Shown piece after piece: positions 51,894-52,942 of a stretch of 52,942 bases of DNA. The stretch comes from DASWJZ01 sp038211615 (GTDB lineage: Bacteria > Pseudomonadota > Alphaproteobacteria > Rhizobiales > Afifellaceae), in NCBI GenBank assembly GCA_038211615.1, contig JBBQVL010000022.1, positions 1 to 52,942 of the forward strand. Reading direction: 5' to 3'. The position numbers and the translations under genes were made by a program. The stretch's first letter is position 1; every line of letters begins with the position of its first letter. A model generated the notes under the pieces. The model saw only the letters and a list, made by a program, of their open reading frames with translations. It had not been told where the DNA came from and made no database searches.

Positions 51894-52469
51894 GTGTCGC
51901 TGTTTGGGGGAGTCTACGGCCAAATGGGGGCATCAGGCCCGCAGTCCGCCACATTTGAACAGGTGGCCGAGCGGATGGAACGGAAGGCGAGATCGGCGCG
52001 CTTTTTGGCGTTTTGGTTCGTGGGAGCTTCCGTGCTCGCGGGAACGCTGATCATGTTTCTTTTTGTAGGCCCGGGCGTGGTCATCTCCCAAGGAACCCCT
52101 TCCGCGACTGCGAGCAGCGGTCCTGAAATCCCGCCCTCAGATTTCTCGGCATCGTCTTCTGCAAGCTCAGCATTTGACGCAATATTAGGGCTTGGTGTGT
52201 TGCGTATTGGCGTAGTCTTAGTCGCTATCTTTGTAATCCAGATTCTTGTCAGTTTTGCACGGTATTATTTCCGTCTCGCAGAGCATCTATCAATAGCTTC
52301 AGAGGTTCTACGCCTTAGCAATGGCGACCCCAGTCTCATTAAGGAACTTTCGACTGTTCTCGTGCCAACGATGGATTTCGGAAAGCTCCCGGCGTCGCCG
52401 GTGCAGAAGGCTTTGGAAAAATCCTTCGATATGATGAAAGAACTCGCGTCGAAAATTCCTACGAAATAA
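51894..52469 (+). CDS. Membrane protein of unknown function
   Basis: 191 aa from GTG 51894 (ATG 51924 is an alternative start). Two transmembrane helices (FLAFWFVGASVLAGTLIMFLF near 37-57; LRIGVVLVAIFVIQILVSF near 103-122) are separated by a Ser/Pro-rich loop. The cytosolic C-terminal part is helical and may form a coiled coil (AEHLSIASEVLRLSNGD ... EKSFDMMKELASK). Base composition is lower in GC than uvrD-like gene next door. Lies immediately left of the tRNA-Ser integration site, so it may be island cargo. Family not recognised. Confidence 0.7.
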   Translation: MSLFGGVYGQMGASGPQSATFEQVAERMERKARSARFLAFWFVGASVLAGTLIMFLFVGPGVVISQGTPSATASSGPEIPPSDFSASSSASSAFDAILGLGVLRIGVVLVAIFVIQILVSFARYYFRLAEHLSIASEVLRLSNGDPSLIKELSTVLVPTMDFGKLPASPVQKALEKSFDMMKELASKIPTK

Positions 52470-52504
52470 GCGCCAGAGGAAGCGCTGGACCTATCGACCT
52501 AATA

Positions 52505-52612
52505 CTTCCGCCACATTGGTCACGCTCGACGTCTATAGCCGCGCGACCGATGGCATGCAGCGTGAGGCAGCAGAACGGATCGATGACGTTCTTCACGCCT
52601 CTGCGGGATTTA
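52505..52612 (+). pseudogene. C-terminal remnant of a tyrosine recombinase (phage-type integrase)
   Basis: The forward frame reads VTLDVYSRATDGMQREAAERIDDVL, which has the exact shape of the last segment of many tyrosine integrases: TxDxYSH...GMQ-EAA--ID--L, with the catalytic Tyr in DVYS. Nothing upstream in the frame resembles an integrase (no R...HxxR box), so only the tail survives. It lies 70-180 bp before tRNA-Ser. A short chance match cannot be excluded. Confidence 0.6.
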
Positions 52613-52942
52613 GGGTGGCGATCGGGAGGCAAGCCAGGATTGCCACCTTCCGTGCTTCGCCTTATGTGCCTGTAATTCCCAGCTGGATGGGTGGCCGAGC
52701 GGTTGAAGGCACCGGTCTTGAAAACCGGCAGACGGGCAACCGTCTCGTGGGTTCGAATCCCACCCCATCCGCCACTTCGGAACAAAGCTGGGCACTGCGC
52801 CCGGCAGCGTTCCGGAACCGCCTGTGGCGGCAAGCGTCCGCAACAGGTCGGACTTTGATCCAATGATCCGAACCACGCTGTCGTTGACCTCAACGCGCTG
52901 GGCGAGCGCGCGGACATGGTCGCGGCGGTAGCCACCACCGGG
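52610..52942 (-). CDS. Serine recombinase (large resolvase/integrase type), C-terminal end; start outside window
   Basis: The minus-strand frame enters at the right edge and reads YRRDHVRALAQRVEV, then VVRIIGSKSDLLRTLAA and PSFVPKW. This is the usual C-terminus of recombinase/resolvase proteins of alphaproteobacterial mobile elements (similar ends I know: RIMGSK--LL--L then PSFVPKWR). The Trp codon of KW is the complement of the tRNA CCA. No stop occurs there: the frame continues through the antisense of tRNA-Ser to a stop at 52610-52612. The element carrying the gene therefore lies to the right, and its attachment site is the tRNA 3' end. The catalytic Ser domain is not in view. Confidence 0.75.
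   Translation of the reverse strand, partial: PGGGYRRDHVRALAQRVEVNDSVVRIIGSKSDLLRTLAATGGSGTLPGAVPSFVPKWRMGWDSNPRDGCPSAGFQDRCLQPLGHPSSWELQAHKAKHGRWQSWLASRSPP
52685..52774 (+). tRNA. tRNA-Ser (anticodon UGA)
   Basis: A 90-nt class II tRNA including encoded CCA. Acceptor stem GGATGGG/CCCATCC (52685-52691 with 52764-52770), discriminator G 52771, CCA 52772-52774. D arm TGGCCGAGCGGTTGAAGGCA, anticodon stem CCGGT/ACCGG with loop CTTGAAA (anticodon TGA 52719-52721), long variable arm, and T arm GTGGGTTCGAATCCCAC. All pairs are intact. Confidence 0.97.

Noticed and set aside
52516..52866. 116-codon plus-strand frame through tRNA-Ser as an intact gene
   Set aside because: Only its first 30 codons resemble an integrase tail; the rest is translation of the tRNA and flank, so it is listed as a remnant.
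1..52942. CRISPR arrays, rRNA genes and insertion sequences
   Set aside because: No regularly spaced repeats, rRNA-like stretches, or transposase frames with terminal inverted repeats were found.

Overview
This window looks like chromosomal DNA of a high-GC alphaproteobacterium, probably a Hyphomicrobiales (Rhizobiales)-type organism. That assignment rests on gene order and sequence signals, not on a database search. The signals are: an iscS-like/sufB/sufC/sufD/sufS/sufT/sufA iron-sulfur operon with an Irr-type (ICE-like) inverted repeat in its promoter; a divergent tyrS/anmK pair; and the glmU ... glmS, DUF502, recG, sdhE, mfd housekeeping block.

Layout. 1-8.6 kb: the 3' end of a penicillin-binding protein 1A gene, an exported endonuclease/phosphatase-fold protein, prfB with a programmed +1 frameshift, a membrane-anchored M23 peptidase, a Bcp peroxiredoxin and a 1.1-kaa AsmA/YhdP-like envelope protein. 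8.6-14 kb: an intergenic palindromic repeat, tyrS, a small exported protein, anmK, a degenerate-GGDEF/EAL protein and an alpha/beta hydrolase. 14.1-21.8 kb: the suf operon, which carries an unrecognised 123-aa gene wedged between sufB and sufC, followed by a TfoX-like gene. 21.8-37.1 kb: a DMT exporter, glmU, a GSCFA-family gene flanked by similar short sequences, glmS, DUF502, a small exported protein, a tandem pair of paralogous membrane proteins, recG, parDE, sdhE and mfd. 37.2-41 kb: an 832-aa PD-(D/E)XK nuclease/P-loop NTPase fusion (defence candidate), a cupin and a PPOX-type flavoprotein. 41-49.5 kb: a Cache-GGDEF diguanylate cyclase, an exported Asp-nucleophile hydrolase, a beta-hydroxyacid dehydrogenase, gcdH, pncB and a two-domain gamma-carbonic-anhydrase-like protein. 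49.7-52.9 kb: a UvrD-like helicase, an AT-richer membrane protein, a tyrosine-recombinase remnant, tRNA-Ser(UGA) and the C-terminus of a serine recombinase running in from outside the window. The last three mark an integration hotspot.

How the genes work together. Most of the window is core metabolism: Fe-S assembly, UDP-GlcNAc synthesis and peptidoglycan maintenance/recycling, recombination and transcription-coupled repair. Small accessory insertions interrupt it (GSCFA gene, parDE, nuclease-NTPase, tRNA-Ser element). The most novel-looking items are the nuclease-NTPase single-gene defence candidate, the fused gamma-CA-like protein whose two repeats carry complementary zinc ligands, the unknown suf-operon protein, the poly-C frameshift in one of the tandem membrane-protein paralogs, and the double recombinase scar at tRNA-Ser. 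All functional statements come from reading motifs and context; no similarity search was run.
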